Part shown: piece after piece, positions 7,309-16,387 of the stretch
Layout: every line of letters begins with the position of its first letter
How positions within the stretch are numbered: the stretch's first letter is position 1
From: Butyrivibrio sp. VCB2006
GTDB lineage: Bacteria > Bacillota > Clostridia > Lachnospirales > Lachnospiraceae
Direction of reading: 5' to 3'
Assembly: GCF_000420945.1 (NCBI RefSeq)
Contig: NZ_ATVX01000004.1
Coordinates: forward strand, 62,001-126,000
DNA: 64,000 nucleotides
Notes under the pieces: model-generated
What the model was told of the DNA's origin: nothing
Database searches by the model: none
Seen by the model: only the letters and a program-made list of their open reading frames with translations
Position numbers and translations under genes: made by a program

Positions 7309-8772
7309 ATGAAAGACAGATTATTAGCGGGGATTTTGATAATCATACTTGGAGTTTGCAGTGTGTGCACGGTTTCTAAGGCCGACGAGCTTGACGAAAC
7401 CATTGCTGTCATGCAACAGCAGGAACAAGAGACGCAGCAAACAATATCAAATCTTGAGAAACAGACCAAAGAGACCCAGGATGCCATAAAAGAGCTCCAG
7501 GGTCAGCAACAACAGACTCAGGCCAACGTTTCCAATCTTCAAAACCAAAGCAGTTCTCTGCAAAATACAATCAATGGATATTCTAATAAACTTACAACTC
7601 TAAATCAGGAAATCTCTGAGACGGAAAGCCAGATGGCAGAAGTCTCTTCTGAAATTGTCAGACTCGACAACGAATTATCCGAAGCACAGCAACAGGAAAA
7701 AGACAGATACGAAGCACTGAAAAAACGCCTAAAATCCACCTATGAACAAGGAGGCAGCAGAGGTCTTTTGCAGATTCTTTTGGAATCGGGCTCCATGGGG
7801 GAATTCCTGACCAAGTTCGAGTACATAAATGCCATCATGGCCTACGACCAAAAGAAAATCCAGGAATTTCAGGCTCTTCAGGCAAACATTCAGGCAAAGA
7901 AAGATATCGTGGAAGAAAAAGAGGCCGAGCTTGATCAGTATCAAAACTCTCTGGACGAAAAACACGACGAGCTCACAAACCTCACCAATACTGTAAAAGG
8001 ACAGCTAAACAGCACCAACAGTTCTCTTAATTCAGAAAAGAACAAGTTGGCAAATTATGATCAACAGCTCAAGGACCTGGATAAAAAGATGAAAGGTCTT
8101 GAATCACAGGTTGCTGCTGCCCAGGCCAAGCTGGCTCAACAGATTGCAGAAAGACTTGCTCTCACAAAAGAAGATACATCCGGCTCCTACTCAGCCAGTG
8201 ACGAAGAACTGATCTGGCTTGCCGCTACAATCCAGGCGGAAGCTGACGGCGAATCCTATACCGGAAAGCTTGCTGTAGGCTCCGTTATCATGAACAGGGT
8301 AAAGAGTTCCTCCTTCCCTAACACAATCGTAGGCGTAATCACTCAGAATCTTCAGTTCGCCTCCTACCGCTCAGGTAAGGTAGAACTTATTATTTCAAGA
8401 GGCCCCAACTCCACCTGCGTAAACGCAGCCCGTGAAGTTCTAAATGGTGCCCGTGTTGGCGATTACCTGTTCTTCATGACCAAGTACTGGGCTGACTACT
8501 ACCGCATCAGCGAGTACAACATGATCGGTAACCACGCCTTCTTCTACCGCTGGATCACCAAACCTGCCGAGGAAGCTCCCGCCGAACAACCTCAGGAACA
8601 GCCTGCAGAACAACCTCAAGAACAGCCACAAGAAGAACAGCCGCAAGAAGAACAGCCGCAGGAGGAAAATCAGGAAAACCAAGAAAATAACGACCAGCAA
8701 GAAGAAAACTATAGCGAAGAAAACCAAGACAACAACGAAGGCGTCGAAAACCAAGAAGATAATCAGGGCTAA
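7309..8772 (+). CDS. secreted cell-wall hydrolase: PcsB-like coiled coil plus SleB (Hydrolase_2) domain
   Basis: The ATG at 7309 follows GGGGAG and gives a clean signal peptide ending at SKADE; a TTG 36 bases upstream has no ribosome site and is rejected. After the signal comes a long Gln/Glu coiled coil (about residues 20-270) with the PcsB/CwlO-like segment LLQILLESGSMGEFLTKF. The SleB/CwlJ-type domain runs from DEELIWLAATIQAEADGES to NHAFFYRW; the family's catalytic Glu is in QAEA. The C-terminal ~60 residues are a low-complexity tail of PQEQ, PAEQ and PQEE repeats then Asn/Glu-rich sequence, probably wall-spanning. It likely cleaves peptidoglycan in division or wall remodelling rather than spore germination. 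Confidence 0.88.
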   Translation: MKDRLLAGILIIILGVCSVCTVSKADELDETIAVMQQQEQETQQTISNLEKQTKETQDAIKELQGQQQQTQANVSNLQNQSSSLQNTINGYSNKLTTLNQEISETESQMAEVSSEIVRLDNELSEAQQQEKDRYEALKKRLKSTYEQGGSRGLLQILLESGSMGEFLTKFEYINAIMAYDQKKIQEFQALQANIQAKKDIVEEKEAELDQYQNSLDEKHDELTNLTNTVKGQLNSTNSSLNSEKNKLANYDQQLKDLDKKMKGLESQVAAAQAKLAQQIAERLALTKEDTSGSYSASDEELIWLAATIQAEADGESYTGKLAVGSVIMNRVKSSSFPNTIVGVITQNLQFASYRSGKVELIISRGPNSTCVNAAREVLNGARVGDYLFFMTKYWADYYRISEYNMIGNHAFFYRWITKPAEEAPAEQPQEQPAEQPQEQPQEEQPQEEQPQEENQENQENNDQQEENYSEENQDNNEGVENQEDNQG

Positions 8773-8822
8773 AGCGTAAGCAACTAATTATGCTTCACAT
8801 GCGTAACGCCTTACAATGCACA

Positions 8823-9011
8823 GCGGCCCCGGATGATAAGTGTATATCTGCTCTAATCCGATTTGATGCAGGTCAAATATTTAAGTGTATGTGCGGCCAA
8901 TCCGATTTGATACGAAGTATCATCGGAGGATTGGACACACATATACGAATATATTTGACCGTCAGCATCATCGGAGGATTAAGCGGATATATACGCATCG
9001 TCCGGGGCCGC
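8823..9011. repeat. nested palindrome: four hairpin layers, two from one repeat family
   Basis: Four sets of arms lie inside one another. Layer 1 is a 15-bp GC-rich pair (8823-8837/8997-9011, one wobble). Layer 2 is a palindromic unit containing CTAATCCGATTTGATGC (left arm from 8838, right arm to 8996). Layer 3 is a perfect 10-bp pair GGTCAAATAT/ATATTTGACC (8871-8880/8951-8960). Layer 4 is a second copy of the layer-2 family (8881-8950) with a GAA loop. The simplest reading is one palindromic element inserted into the loop of another. It lies between convergent genes and could terminate both. Confidence 0.8.
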
Positions 9012-9024
9012 GTCCTGTTAACCA

Positions 9025-10527
9025 TTACCCTGCGAATCCAATTCGTCCGTCAAGATCATCGATGGTGTACTTACCATTGATGATTCGGTAAATACTGTAC
9101 CCATACTCATCTTTATCTTTAGTCATATTGAACCTTACAATCCTTCCATCCTTCATCATAAGATCCACAAAACTCTCACCATCAGTTCTGTACTTAACAA
9201 GATCAGTTCCTTTTGGAAGCGTAGTCTCTACGAAATCAGCGCTGCTGGCGTATCTGTTTCTTCCTACCGGTGCCACCATATCTTTTTTCAAAGTTACAAC
9301 ATCTCCGGTGCCTGTAAGTCCATCACTGTTGTATTCAAATCTGGAATAATACATATATCCATCCAGCACCGGCTGTCCATCCTTGCCTGCATAGAATGAT
9401 CCTTCGATACTTCCTGTTCCAAGAATGTCAGTTCCTCTGTAAAGACCAACTCTGGAAGAATTATTCTCATCTCTATACATTACGTAGCCATGATCTGCCT
9501 GCTTGAATTCACTTGATCCAAACTTTTCAAGGTCAAAGGTATAAAAACTGTAATCGTCTGAATCATGTGATGTAGCAATCCACAGATAGTGCTTACCATC
9601 AATCGCCTTCACTACATAAGCACTATAATGATATAAGGAGTCTTCCGTAAGTGTTTTCTCCCTGCCTTCACATATAAACTTAAAAGTAGTATGTGGATTT
9701 ACATCAGTAGATTCAGCATAAAAGCTATACTTTCTGCCATCTATTATAAAGCTGTCTCCATCTTCAAGTTCACGCTCTACATAGCTTCCAACATAAACCT
9801 CCGGGTCATAAACCAGTTCCTGCCTCAGCTTTTCAAACTCATCCAGGGTGATTGGCTGGTCATTGAAAAGAAATTTATCAGAAGCATCATACCTGTCCTT
9901 ATTGTCATAAATAGCTTCCAGACGCTGCTGGTCGTACTGGCCTCCATTGTGGTCTATTCTGACCAGATAATAAAGGCTTCTTCCTGTGTGCATTGTGTCG
10001 TAATAGCACAGGACATTTTTGCCATCTATCTGCGAAATTCTAAGCTGCTGTGCAGTTCCCTCGCCGCCGCAAATTCTTTCAACCTTTCCGTCATGAACAT
10101 CAAAGAATGCCATTGGATTGTAGTAAATAGAGAAAAGAGCCAGCTCTTTTTCCCCATCATTATCAACATCCAGGAAAGAATAGCCATAGACTTCATCCTC
10201 ATTTACATAGTCCTGGTAATTCTTCTGTCCCTGAAGTTCGTTATGAAGGAATGCATCAAACGCTGTCTGGTTAATATCAGGGCCAGCAGGCCTTTCTGCT
10301 TCTGTAAACTTAAGAATCCTGTCAAGGCTACCAGCTACAGCAGTTGTACCTTCCTGGTCGTCTTCTACAGCGTTTTTGCTTAATGTACTTACATCAGATA
10401 CATCGTCTGCACTTACTTCCACTGCAGATGTATCCAGCACTGCACTTCCAGAATCCCCATTTGATGCACAGCCGCTCATACAAAACATCACTGCCCCAAT
10501 AATCCCAACAACTAACCTCTTCTTCAC
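9025..10527 (-). CDS. secreted lipoprotein, paralogue of the next gene
   Basis: A GTG start at 10527 is chosen over the longer frame because GGAGG lies nine bases upstream and the resulting N-terminus MKKRLVVGIIGAV...MSGC matches that of the paralogue. The cysteine of MSGC is the lipobox. The mature protein has an acidic/Ser linker, then FLDVDNDGEKELALF around residue 130, a Ca-binding DxDxDG loop as in EF-hand or FG-GAP-like repeats, followed by NPMAFFDVHDGKVERICGGEG. The C-terminal half aligns with the paralogue up to YxxINxKYxxDDL. Function is unknown; it is probably anchored on the outer membrane face. It follows its paralogue on the same strand with a palindrome between them. Confidence 0.75.
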   Translation of the reverse strand: MKKRLVVGIIGAVMFCMSGCASNGDSGSAVLDTSAVEVSADDVSDVSTLSKNAVEDDQEGTTAVAGSLDRILKFTEAERPAGPDINQTAFDAFLHNELQGQKNYQDYVNEDEVYGYSFLDVDNDGEKELALFSIYYNPMAFFDVHDGKVERICGGEGTAQQLRISQIDGKNVLCYYDTMHTGRSLYYLVRIDHNGGQYDQQRLEAIYDNKDRYDASDKFLFNDQPITLDEFEKLRQELVYDPEVYVGSYVERELEDGDSFIIDGRKYSFYAESTDVNPHTTFKFICEGREKTLTEDSLYHYSAYVVKAIDGKHYLWIATSHDSDDYSFYTFDLEKFGSSEFKQADHGYVMYRDENNSSRVGLYRGTDILGTGSIEGSFYAGKDGQPVLDGYMYYSRFEYNSDGLTGTGDVVTLKKDMVAPVGRNRYASSADFVETTLPKGTDLVKYRTDGESFVDLMMKDGRIVRFNMTKDKDEYGYSIYRIINGKYTIDDLDGRIGFAG

Positions 10528-10604
10528 TAAAAACATCCTCCATATCACTCTAAAATCTGTAAGCAGATATGCCTGAATAAACCGCATTGATTTGCAAATA
10601 CATT

Positions 10605-10681
10605 CTAGTAAGTGTATATCCGTTCTAATCCGATTTGATACGAAGTATCATCGGAGGATTAAACGGATATATACGAACTAG
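10605..10681. repeat. palindromic repeat, third copy of the 8.9-kb family
   Basis: The core AAGTGTATATCCGTTCTAAT (10610-10629) pairs with ATTAAACGGATATATAC downstream, around the same GATACGAAGTATC centre as in layer 4 at 8.9 kb. Short flanking CTAGT/ACTAG arms (10605-10609/10677-10681) extend the hairpin. It occupies most of the 196-bp gap between the two paralogous lipoprotein genes and may act as a transcriptional or mRNA-stability element. Confidence 0.75.
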
Positions 10682-10723
10682 CATGACATCCACATCACTT
10701 GCGGTTAATCATGGTATACTGCG

Positions 10724-12880
10724 TCATCCCCAATAGGGAACGCCCTCGATATCCTCGATACTGTATTTATCGTTGATGAGCTTATACTCATCGTAATCTC
10801 TTCCAGCCTCTCTAACCGCAGTCATATAGAACCTCACTATCCTTCCATCCTCCATCATAAGATCAATGAAGCTGTCATTATCAGTTCTATACATTGTAAG
10901 TTTAGTTCCTGCAGGAACCACCTGTTTCACAAAGCCCCAATCATCACTGAGCCAGTCGGAAGCTACTCCTGCCTCCATATCTACCTTAAGCGTAACTGTT
11001 GGCCCAGGCTCCTTGCCTCCGCTACCATTCAGGCAGTTACTGTCATAGTAATAATACATATTTCCGTGCATCGGAATTCCCTTATCGCCGATATAGAAAT
11101 TGCTCCTTATAGAGCAGGTTCCAAATATCCAGCTGGGACTTGCAAGAGTAATATAAGCTCCGCCCTTATACATGTATTTATATAAACCGTATGGGCAGCC
11201 TGAATCTATGAAACCTTCCTGATCAAACTTATCAAAATCAAGAACCAGGATATTACATGCCATGCCATCTCCGGTTGTACATACCCAGAAGTAATCCTTA
11301 CCATCTGTGGCCTTTACTACAAAAGCCTGGTGGCTATTGGCAAATATCGTAATCTCCTTCTTTATTCCATCACGATACAGAGTGTAGGTCTCTTCATTAT
11401 TTTTCTCATCGAAGCTTGCATAAAAATAGTATTTCTGCCCATCTAAAGTAAAAGAATCACCGCTATCAACTTTTCTTTTTATATAGCTGCTGCCAAAAAC
11501 CTCCCCTTCATAAACCATCTTTTCCTTGAGGTCCTCAAACTCCTGGGGAGTAATTTCTTTTCCCTTGTAGGTATAAGTTGGGTCAGTGGTGTTAGGATCA
11601 GGGGAATAGTTTCCCACCAGCCCAAAAAGATCGAAATGTTCATCCTTATGGTTCATTCTGTAAAATGAGTAGACCATCTTGCCATCATCATGAGTGTAGT
11701 AATAGCACAGATAGTTCTTCCTGGATATTTCTACAATCTTAAGATACGCATCAGGGCCTTCCCCGCCGCAGATTCTCTCAACTTTCCCATCATGTACATC
11801 AAAGAACGCCATAGGATAGTATTTTAGGGAAAAAAGAGCCAGCTCCTTAACACCATCATTATCCACATCAAAGAAATCGTACTTATAGACTTCATCCTCT
11901 TTAACATAGTCAGAGTAAGTTTTCTGTCCCTTAAGTTCATCCTTTAAAAAGGCATCAAAAACCTTTCTTGGATCATCAGGATTTTCTCTTTTCTCCACAA
12001 GTTTTTCTATCTCGTCAGGAGAATAGGCTTTGATTCCAGCCTCCTTGAAGGTCTTCATATAAACACTGTCATCGTCATATATTGTCGGATCACCCAAATC
12101 CTCAAATTTCCCGTCAGAAATCTTATATACGCTAAAGGTTGTGATAAAAGACCTGTCCTCACCTGAGAAGTAATCAAAGTCCTCGTCAAAGCTGTATCTC
12201 TCAATCTGTGCATTTTCCCAGGGGCCATTAGTCATATCCACATCGATGCCTCTGTCAGAAAGCCATGTTTCATAGTCATGGGCAGAAAGAAAATACTCAT
12301 AGTAGTAGTCAAAATTCCACTTACAGTCAGCGTCGAGATATCCATACACGCCGCTTAATATATCACCACTGGCAGCTCCACTTACAGAAATATATCCGCT
12401 CTCATCAACACTCTCTGCATCCCTGAGATAATTGGTCCAGTAATACACAATTCTAAGTTCGCCATTTACCTCTTTTACCACCATAACCTTTTCCATGTCA
12501 GGGTCTCCGGAACCGGGAAAAGAAATACATACACGAAGCTCTTTATCTCCATCCATGCCGCAATCTATAAGGCTACTATCTATTACAGGCTTCTTGGATT
12601 TATCGTAGTAATCGCCCTGAGCCTCTTTCACGCCGGAAATAATCTCATCCAGGGTAAACTTCTCATCATTATCAAAGCAGTCTTCTACATCCCTCATTCT
12701 GTAGCCCTGCCACTCTTTGCCAAAATAGGCAGGAGCCTTACCATCAAGAAATGCCTGATATCTTGGGTCATCTACAGATGCTTCCGAAGTAGCTGGCTCT
12801 GCATTCCCCTCATTCATTCCGCAGGCACTTGTCATGCAGATGACTGCCCCCAAGATTCCGCATAGAAATCTCTTTTTCAT
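10724..12880 (-). CDS. large secreted lipoprotein, paralogue of the downstream lipoprotein
   Basis: An ATG at 12880 lies nine bases after AGGAG (a GTG two codons upstream is too close). The N-terminus MKKRFLCGILGAVICMTSAC ends in a lipobox cysteine. Residues ~30-320 form an extra domain absent from the paralogue, rich in Asp and aromatic residues, with CGMDGDKELRVCISFPG resembling the DxDGD loop. The second half repeats the shared architecture, including DFFDVDNDGVKELALFSL and AFFDVHDGKVERICGGEG. The length difference suggests duplication followed by N-terminal loss or gain. I recognise no enzymatic motif; a surface binding or sensing role is possible. Confidence 0.75.
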   Translation of the reverse strand: MKKRFLCGILGAVICMTSACGMNEGNAEPATSEASVDDPRYQAFLDGKAPAYFGKEWQGYRMRDVEDCFDNDEKFTLDEIISGVKEAQGDYYDKSKKPVIDSSLIDCGMDGDKELRVCISFPGSGDPDMEKVMVVKEVNGELRIVYYWTNYLRDAESVDESGYISVSGAASGDILSGVYGYLDADCKWNFDYYYEYFLSAHDYETWLSDRGIDVDMTNGPWENAQIERYSFDEDFDYFSGEDRSFITTFSVYKISDGKFEDLGDPTIYDDDSVYMKTFKEAGIKAYSPDEIEKLVEKRENPDDPRKVFDAFLKDELKGQKTYSDYVKEDEVYKYDFFDVDNDGVKELALFSLKYYPMAFFDVHDGKVERICGGEGPDAYLKIVEISRKNYLCYYYTHDDGKMVYSFYRMNHKDEHFDLFGLVGNYSPDPNTTDPTYTYKGKEITPQEFEDLKEKMVYEGEVFGSSYIKRKVDSGDSFTLDGQKYYFYASFDEKNNEETYTLYRDGIKKEITIFANSHQAFVVKATDGKDYFWVCTTGDGMACNILVLDFDKFDQEGFIDSGCPYGLYKYMYKGGAYITLASPSWIFGTCSIRSNFYIGDKGIPMHGNMYYYYDSNCLNGSGGKEPGPTVTLKVDMEAGVASDWLSDDWGFVKQVVPAGTKLTMYRTDNDSFIDLMMEDGRIVRFYMTAVREAGRDYDEYKLINDKYSIEDIEGVPYWG

Positions 12881-12907
12881 ACTCACGTTCTCCTATATTT
12901 AAGCATT

Positions 12908-12943
12908 AAAAAACCGTCCCTTACTTAAAAAACAAGGGACGGT
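12908..12943 (-). terminator. intrinsic terminator of the sigma/anti-sigma operon
   Basis: ACCGTCCCTT (12913-12922) and AAGGGACGGT (12934-12943) pair perfectly. On the minus strand the stem is followed by six T residues. It lies 12 bp beyond the anti-sigma stop and just upstream of the large lipoprotein gene. Confidence 0.85.
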
Positions 12944-12954
12944 CTATATATGTT

Positions 12955-13848
12955 TCAGAATGACAATATATTAGTCATAAGTTCAGTCATCTCATCAAGG
13001 CTGATCTTCTCAACGCTTTCAAGAGTATACTCAATGTCCCCAACAGTCCAGCTTGCGCGATTAAAGCCATCCTCTGTTCCGTAAACATTTATCTGAGTAT
13101 CTCCGACTGTAAATGTATCAGCCACAGTCTTGGTCTTGCCAGCCTTGTCAGCGCCTGCAATTCCGCCTCCCAAAATATTGTGGGCTGTTCCTGCATCTGT
13201 TGCCATGGCAGGTTCCTCTGCAGCTTCCATAACGCTTTCTTCTGTCATTTCTGTAACTACAGATGCTTCTGATACTGTAATCTGGTTGCCTGTAACGTCA
13301 TAAACTATTGTGGCAGTGTCGCAGTTATCAAGGTAGTAATCAACTTCTGAAGAAATACTGCTCAGGTACTCGATATCTGTAAATTCAGCCTTAGCAACAC
13401 TTGAGAGCTGCTCCACTGAATCATATTTAACCCAGCTGCTCTTTATAAGCTCTGCTTCATGATGCATGTCTGCTGCTGCCTCCTGTGCTACGCTGATAGC
13501 AATATCACTCATGGAAGCAGTCTCCATAGCACCCTTTTCCTTAGGTCCGAATACAACTGTTGCACCAACTAAAAGAATAACTGCTGCAGCTGCAAGACCT
13601 GCATATTTGGTAAAATTATATAAACCGCCCTTAGGCTGGAAGCTTCTAACATTATTATTTGCAGAAGCTGTATTGTTCACTGTAAATTCCGTAACATCCT
13701 GTACATCTTTAATAGCATCATCTGTCTGCGAGTTATCAAGATCCGTCCCCTTAGGCTCGTCGAACTCTTTAGCAATGTTCTGAAGGATTCTTGAGCGCAT
13801 TTCTTCAGTAACTTCTATTTTGTTCATGATGTCATTGTATTTACTCAA
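12955..13848 (-). CDS. putative membrane anti-sigma factor
   Basis: A 297-residue protein with a cytoplasmic N-terminal ~75 residues (MSKYNDIMNKIEVTEEMRSRIL), a single transmembrane helix at about residues 80-100 (AGLAAAAVILLVGATVVFG) and an extracytoplasmic C-terminal domain. The arrangement, and the 8-bp overlap with the ECF sigma gene, make it the cognate anti-sigma factor by position. The zinc-binding HxxxCxxC motif of ZAS anti-sigma factors is not seen, so it belongs to another type. The outer domain has acidic/Ala spacers and may sense an envelope signal. Confidence 0.7.
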   Translation of the reverse strand: MSKYNDIMNKIEVTEEMRSRILQNIAKEFDEPKGTDLDNSQTDDAIKDVQDVTEFTVNNTASANNNVRSFQPKGGLYNFTKYAGLAAAAVILLVGATVVFGPKEKGAMETASMSDIAISVAQEAAADMHHEAELIKSSWVKYDSVEQLSSVAKAEFTDIEYLSSISSEVDYYLDNCDTATIVYDVTGNQITVSEASVVTEMTEESVMEAAEEPAMATDAGTAHNILGGGIAGADKAGKTKTVADTFTVGDTQINVYGTEDGFNRASWTVGDIEYTLESVEKISLDEMTELMTNILSF

Positions 13849-14338
13849 AGTCGTATGCCTCCTTCAGAATATTTTTGAGCCTGTCACGTCCACGTTTCAG
13901 ATCAGACCTAACCGTAGACTCATTTCGATTAAGTATTTCTGCAATTTCCTTGGTGGAATAACCTTCCTGGTAAAAGAGATGCACAACCTCTCTGTATTTC
14001 TCTGGGAGCTGTTTAACCGCATCCCATACGTATGATAGGTCCTCTTTATCCTTGTCTGCCACGAGTTCCTCGGAAAGTTCATCTGCCTGTCTTCTCTTAA
14101 GATACAGGATCTTGTTCTTACTAAGGTTGGAAGCCACGGTGATAAGCCAGGCCTTCTCATGATTATCGTTGGCAAAGGTAGGATTATTCCTCAGGAACTG
14201 AATTAGTGTGTCCTGCAAAATGTCCTCTGCGTCCTCCATGTTATGTAAATAGGAATATGCAACTCTAAGTATCATATTCCCGTATTTATCCATTAGTTCT
14301 GCCGCTCTTTCTGTGGCAGACTTGTTAGCTACTTCCAT
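13841..14338 (-). CDS. ECF-type RNA polymerase sigma factor
   Basis: A 165-residue group 4 sigma factor. Region 2 is seen in LRVAYSYLHNMEDAEDILQD, the usual -10 recognition and core-binding segment. Region 4 is seen in LPEKYREVVHLFYQEGYSTK followed by an HTH ending STVRSDLKRGRDRL. Region 1 and the long sigma-70 domains are absent. It precedes its probable anti-sigma factor and overlaps it, so synthesis is coupled. Its regulon may include the flanking lipoproteins and the VWA protein, but no promoter match was demonstrated. Confidence 0.9.
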   Translation of the reverse strand: MEVANKSATERAAELMDKYGNMILRVAYSYLHNMEDAEDILQDTLIQFLRNNPTFANDNHEKAWLITVASNLSKNKILYLKRRQADELSEELVADKDKEDLSYVWDAVKQLPEKYREVVHLFYQEGYSTKEIAEILNRNESTVRSDLKRGRDRLKNILKEAYDFE

Positions 14339-14464
14339 TATCCCCTCCGTAAAGCTATGGTACTACCAAATTCTAAAAATTTTATAAACACAGTATTAGT
14401 AGTATACCATGCCTTACGGAGAAATTGTAAAAAAATCTGTTTAAATTCAGTTGTTTCTTAACTT

Positions 14465-16156
14465 TCAGCTTCTTTTGTTAAGGGTTCTTACAAGGTAGTA
14501 GAACTCATCCTGATACTCATCTGTATCCTCAAGCTGCTTGTAGGTCTTCATGATATCGTCAAAGCTTGCTGTTCCCTTATGTTCGCTGTCTTCAAGAATC
14601 ATTGCAAACTCAGCAACGCTGCTTGCAAACTTGAAATCATCACTTGGGTTATCTGTTACAACTTCGTCCCCAACAACAATGCTAAAGAGCTGTGACTTAT
14701 CTTCTTCAGGATCCTTGTAACGAACACTTACTGTTGCAAATTCATCTGCATACTGGCCTGCATCTTTTTTCTCATTGTCCTGATACTTAAGGCTGATTGA
14801 ACCTGTACCATTTGTAGGAATGATCTCATAAAGAGCAACTACGCTGTGTCCTGCACCAATCTCGCCGCCATCCTTGGCATCGTTGTTAAAGTCCTGAGCA
14901 TCCATTACTCTGTTCTCATACCCGATAAGTCTGTAGGCATTAACATTTACAGGGTTAAACTCAACCTGGAGCTTAACATCCTTGGCTACTGTGTAAAGAG
15001 TTGATGACATTTCCTCAACTAAAACCTTCTTTCCCTCTGCAAGGGAATCAATGTATGAGTAGTTGCCGTTTCCGCAATCTGCAAGGGTCTGCATCTTGTC
15101 GTCCTTGTAGTTGCCATCACCAAAGCCAAGAATTGAAAGGAATACTCCCTCATCCTTTTTATCTGTAATGAACTTCTCAAGATCCTCAATGCTTGAAATA
15201 CCTACGTTTAAGTCACCGTCTGTTGCCATGATAACTCTGTTATTTCCGCCCTCAACATAGTACTTCTGGGCAATCTCGTAAGCTTTCTGCATACCTGCCT
15301 GGCCGTTTGTACTACCGCTGGCATGAAGCTTATCTATAGCCTTCTTGATCTGCTTCTTATTTCTCATTGGTTCGCCGGCAAGAACAACCTTCTCCTCACC
15401 GGAGTATGTAACGATTGAAATTGTTCCCTCGTCAGGAAGAGAATCAACAAGCTCATCAAAGGATGACTGTAAAAGAGGAAGCTTATTTCTTGAATTCATT
15501 GAGCCTGATACATCAATCAAAAATACCAGGTTATTTACAGGAGCTTCTTCATAGTCAATCCCTCCGGTCTTCATTCCAACGAACATCAGCTGATGATCTG
15601 TGTTCCAAGGACATGTGGAAACCTCTGTTGTGATTCCGAAAAGATCGCCCTTATCAGGCTCGTAAAGATTATAGTTAAAGTAGTTGATAAATTCCTCTGG
15701 TCTTACTGCCTCAGGATCGATCATTCCTACTGAATAACCATCTTCGATCATTCTGCGAACATTTGCGTAGGATGCTGTATCTACATCTGCTGCAAAGGTT
15801 GAAAGAGGATCTGTCTGTACAAGATAGAATCCGTTTTCCTCAGGCTTTGTATAGGATTCATTGTTCTCAGGAATAGTCTCTTCTTCGTACTCATAATCAT
15901 ATGATCCGTATTTAGTAGTACTTTCGTTTTTGTTATTGCCAAAAGAGAACTTTCCTCTGCCACTACTCTCTACAGGTGACGCATCTGTCATCGGAGCTTC
16001 GCAGGCTTCTGTCGTATCATAGGTAGTGGTTGTAGTAGTTGTTGTGGTTGTAGTGGTTTCTGTCATGGCAGTACTGTTACCACCGCATCCAACAAGTGTG
16101 GTCATCAGGATTGATGAACCAAGTAGTAATGACAAACCTTTTGCATTCTTTTTCAT
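14465..16156 (-). CDS. von Willebrand factor A (VWA) domain lipoprotein
   Basis: Signal peptide with lipobox LVGC at residues 20-24, then an unusual run of about 12 threonines and a Ser/Glu linker. The YfbK-like N-terminal segment with PEEFINYFNY precedes a VWA domain whose MIDAS motif DVSGSM is intact, with TDGDLNVG as the later metal-loop strand. The C-terminal third carries a further beta-domain ending in YLVRTLNKR. Such proteins bind protein partners through a metal ion at the cell surface. It is transcribed toward the ECF sigma operon, 126 bp upstream of it, and a shared stress regulon is plausible. Confidence 0.85.
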   Translation of the reverse strand: MKKNAKGLSLLLGSSILMTTLVGCGGNSTAMTETTTTTTTTTTTTYDTTEACEAPMTDASPVESSGRGKFSFGNNKNESTTKYGSYDYEYEEETIPENNESYTKPEENGFYLVQTDPLSTFAADVDTASYANVRRMIEDGYSVGMIDPEAVRPEEFINYFNYNLYEPDKGDLFGITTEVSTCPWNTDHQLMFVGMKTGGIDYEEAPVNNLVFLIDVSGSMNSRNKLPLLQSSFDELVDSLPDEGTISIVTYSGEEKVVLAGEPMRNKKQIKKAIDKLHASGSTNGQAGMQKAYEIAQKYYVEGGNNRVIMATDGDLNVGISSIEDLEKFITDKKDEGVFLSILGFGDGNYKDDKMQTLADCGNGNYSYIDSLAEGKKVLVEEMSSTLYTVAKDVKLQVEFNPVNVNAYRLIGYENRVMDAQDFNNDAKDGGEIGAGHSVVALYEIIPTNGTGSISLKYQDNEKKDAGQYADEFATVSVRYKDPEEDKSQLFSIVVGDEVVTDNPSDDFKFASSVAEFAMILEDSEHKGTASFDDIMKTYKQLEDTDEYQDEFYYLVRTLNKRS

Positions 16157-16347
16157 AATTTTTCCCTCCGTGTTACACAGAAATCATTCTGTGTTTATCA
16201 CCTTCTAAACTGTAAACACATCCATATGTACCCATGTTGCAAAATAAGTAAAACAAACTATAAATTTTCTTAAAAAAGTATTATTTCTACGCCATAATCA
16301 ATATTATTGCATTTTAAAGTGATAAAATAATTACGGAAATATGTTTA

Positions 16348-16355
16348 CCCCCCCC
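16348..16355 (+). promoter_or_regulatory. eight-base poly-C tract in the leader of the EAL-GGDEF gene
   Basis: Eight consecutive C residues lie about 20 bases before the GGAGGG ribosome site of the downstream gene, within an otherwise AT-rich region. Homopolymeric tracts of this length can vary by slippage; no second allele is available here. Confidence 0.4.
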
Positions 16356-16387
16356 ACAAAAAATGACTCCCATCAGGAGGGCAGCCG

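Noticed and set aside
8560..8772. Repeat array in the wall-hydrolase gene (PQEQ/PAEQ) and, at 44090-44180, TPDTP repeats, as possible CRISPR
   Set aside because: Both are in-frame low-complexity stalk sequence in surface proteins; units lack spacers and are imperfect.
9691..10383. 230-residue frame on the plus strand
   Set aside because: Antisense to the lipoprotein gene, whose signal peptide, lipobox and paralogy make the minus strand clearly the coding one.
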